Of a DNA stretch of 6,031 bases, positions 5,396 to 6,031 are shown in pieces. Made by a program: the position numbers and the translations under genes. Under the pieces are notes generated by a model, which worked only from the letters and a program-made list of their open reading frames with translations, did no database searches and was not told the DNA's origin. Position 1 is the first letter of the stretch. The number at the start of each line of letters is the position of its first letter. Source of the stretch: JBALVO01 sp036961445 (GTDB lineage Bacteria > Pseudomonadota > Gammaproteobacteria > Pseudomonadales > Halieaceae); the NCBI GenBank assembly GCA_036961445.1, contig JBALVO010000174.1:1-6031 (forward strand). The letters run 5' to 3'.

Positions 5396-5779
5396 TTGAG
5401 CAATCGCGCCATCATATCAACCCCCGCCGCACCCGAGGCCCTCGGACCCTACTCCCAGGGTATCAAGGTAGGTAATACCGTCTGGCTGTCAGGCCAGATT
5501 CCGCTGATACCCGGTTCCATGGAACTGGTAACCGGCGCTATTGGTGATCAGGCAACCCAGGTGTTTAAAAACCTGGCGGCGGTAGCCGAAGCAGCAGGGG
5601 GCAGTCTGAACAATGCCGTCAAGATCAATATTTCGCTGACCAACCTGGAACATTTTGCCGAGGTAAACGAGGTAATGGCCAAGTTTCTGCAGGAACCCTA
5701 CCCAGCCCGAGCCTGCGTACAGGTAGCGGCACTGCCTAAAGGGGTAGATATAGAGGTTGAGGCTATCCTGTCCATCTAG
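5396..5779 (+). CDS. ridA: RidA family 2-iminobutanoate/2-iminopropanoate deaminase
   Basis: RidA (YjgF/YER057c/UK114 family) hydrolyses reactive enamine/imine intermediates made by PLP enzymes such as threonine dehydratase, protecting other PLP enzymes from damage; it acts in the cytoplasm as a trimer. The 127-residue length is normal for the family (E. coli RidA 128). Visible marks are STPAAPEALGPYSQGIKVGNTVWLSGQIP (8-36), TGAIGDQATQVFKNLAAVAEAAG (46-68), and the signature YPARACVQVAALPKGVDIEVEAI (102-124) with the substrate-binding Arg105 and Glu120. The start is TTG, which gives the family N-terminus (SNRAIISTPAAP) and has AGGAG 7 bases upstream. It follows spoT by 37 bases and is probably the last gene of the rpoZ-spoT transcript; it converges with the oxidoreductase gene on the other strand, 7 bases away. 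Confidence 0.96.
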   Translation: MSNRAIISTPAAPEALGPYSQGIKVGNTVWLSGQIPLIPGSMELVTGAIGDQATQVFKNLAAVAEAAGGSLNNAVKINISLTNLEHFAEVNEVMAKFLQEPYPARACVQVAALPKGVDIEVEAILSI

Positions 5780-5784
5780 GTCCA

Positions 5785-5822
5785 GGCTAAGCTTCGGCCA
5801 GAGTGGCCGCATAGCCGCTTTT
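5785..5822 (+). terminator. Probable intrinsic terminator of the ridA transcript
   Basis: An upper stem CGGCCA (5795-5800) pairs with TGGCCG (5804-5809) around a GAG loop. A lower stem GGCTA (5785-5789) pairs with TAGCC (5812-5816), with an internal loop between the two. The structure is followed by GC and then TTTT (5819-5822). It begins 5 bases after the ridA stop codon and lies within the 3' end of the opposing oxidoreductase gene. The internal loop and short T-run make it weaker-looking than the terminator at 298-318. Confidence 0.5.
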
Positions 5823-6031
5823 ATAGTCCGGGTAGAGAAGCTGATAGCCGCTGCTGTGCAAGGCACGATTGCGGCATCGCTTATGGCCAGCTGGGGCGAC
5901 CACTCTGGGCTGTGCCTCAGCTGGCCGCACCTCTGCCGGCCGCACCTCCACACCCATTTGCTCAGCAAGCCAGGACTCCACCTCAAACTGTGGGGCCGGT
6001 CGGTCATCGACACCGATATAAACCGGCTGCA
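5787..6031 (-). CDS. SDR / NAD-dependent epimerase-like oxidoreductase, C-terminal part (5' truncated by window edge)
   Basis: The - strand frame is open from the right edge to the TAG at 5787-5789, giving about 80 C-terminal residues. The sequence VYIGVDDRPAPQFEVESWLAEQMGV, a variable linker, then KRCRNRALHSSGYQLLYPDYKSGYAATLAEA matches the substrate-side C-terminus of the YeeZ-like branch of extended short-chain dehydrogenases (typical pattern: DDxPAP, WLAExLG, KRxxNxxL, GYxxxYPDYxxGY). The Rossmann NAD(P)-binding half lies outside the window, so cofactor motifs and substrate cannot be judged. A GTG at 5981 is internal, because homology continues upstream of it. The linker contains a repeated VRPAE unit (see the 15-bp repeat). 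Confidence 0.75.
   Translation of the reverse strand, partial: QPVYIGVDDRPAPQFEVESWLAEQMGVEVRPAEVRPAEAQPRVVAPAGHKRCRNRALHSSGYQLLYPDYKSGYAATLAEA
5908..5948. repeat. 15-bp-period micro-repeat in the oxidoreductase gene
   Basis: GGCCGCACCTC occurs at 5923-5933 and again, identical, at 5938-5948. A third copy with three mismatches (GGCTGTGCCTC) lies at 5908-5918, so the period is exactly 15 bp. On the - strand this encodes EVRPA-EVRPA-EAQPR-like five-residue units in the linker before the KRCRN block. The period is a multiple of three, so the frame is kept. It looks like slippage duplication in a tolerant linker. Confidence 0.7.

Noticed and set aside
5489..6013. Long open frame (174 codons) on the - strand across ridA and the oxidoreductase end
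   Set aside because: It is antisense to the clearly real ridA and out of frame with the recognisable oxidoreductase C-terminus; its translation resembles no family I know.
1..6031. CRISPR array, tRNA/rRNA, insertion sequence, prophage or defence system
   Set aside because: No regularly spaced repeats, RNA gene signatures, transposase or defence-type domains appear; every gene-sized stretch is accounted for by conserved housekeeping genes in a familiar order.

Overview
The window is a chromosomal housekeeping segment of a gammaproteobacterium. The protein sequences and the gene order (Crc/ExoIII-like gene, rph on the opposite strand, then yicC-gmk-rpoZ-spoT-ridA) match what I recall from Pseudomonas and its relatives. 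The moderately GC-rich base composition and the slightly divergent residues would fit a marine or Cellvibrionales-type relative, but the species cannot be fixed from this sequence. I see no mobile element, CRISPR array, tRNA or rRNA, and no clear sign of horizontal transfer.

Layout. Positions 1-280 hold the 3' end of an exonuclease III/Crc-family gene on the + strand. It converges on rph (RNase PH, - strand, 296-1015), and an intrinsic terminator for the + strand gene lies inside the last codons of rph. Positions 1016-1190 are a divergent promoter region. Five co-directional genes follow: yicC (1191-2057), gmk (2107-2739), rpoZ (2939-3199), spoT (3241-5358) and ridA (5396-5779). Most gaps are short (49, 199, 41 and 37 bases). 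The 199-base gmk-rpoZ gap carries a good -10 box and potential RNA hairpins, so rpoZ-spoT-ridA probably has its own promoter as well as read-through. From 5787 to the right edge is the 3' end of a - strand SDR/NAD(P)-dependent oxidoreductase, converging on ridA.

How the genes fit together. The segment joins RNA turnover (RNase PH, YicC endoribonuclease), guanine nucleotide supply (Gmk makes GDP from GMP), the omega subunit of RNA polymerase (part of a ppGpp binding site in E. coli) and the bifunctional ppGpp synthetase/hydrolase SpoT. RidA, which clears reactive enamine/imine metabolites, closes the run.

The segment is largely ordinary. I found no new multi-gene system. The most interesting points are small: an Asp-to-Ala change in the catalytic SDH motif of the Crc/ExoIII-like protein, an EFKD instead of RxKD motif in the SpoT synthetase domain, terminators embedded in the ends of two opposing genes, a 14-bp palindrome just before gmk, a structured rpoZ leader, and a 15-bp micro-repeat in the oxidoreductase gene.
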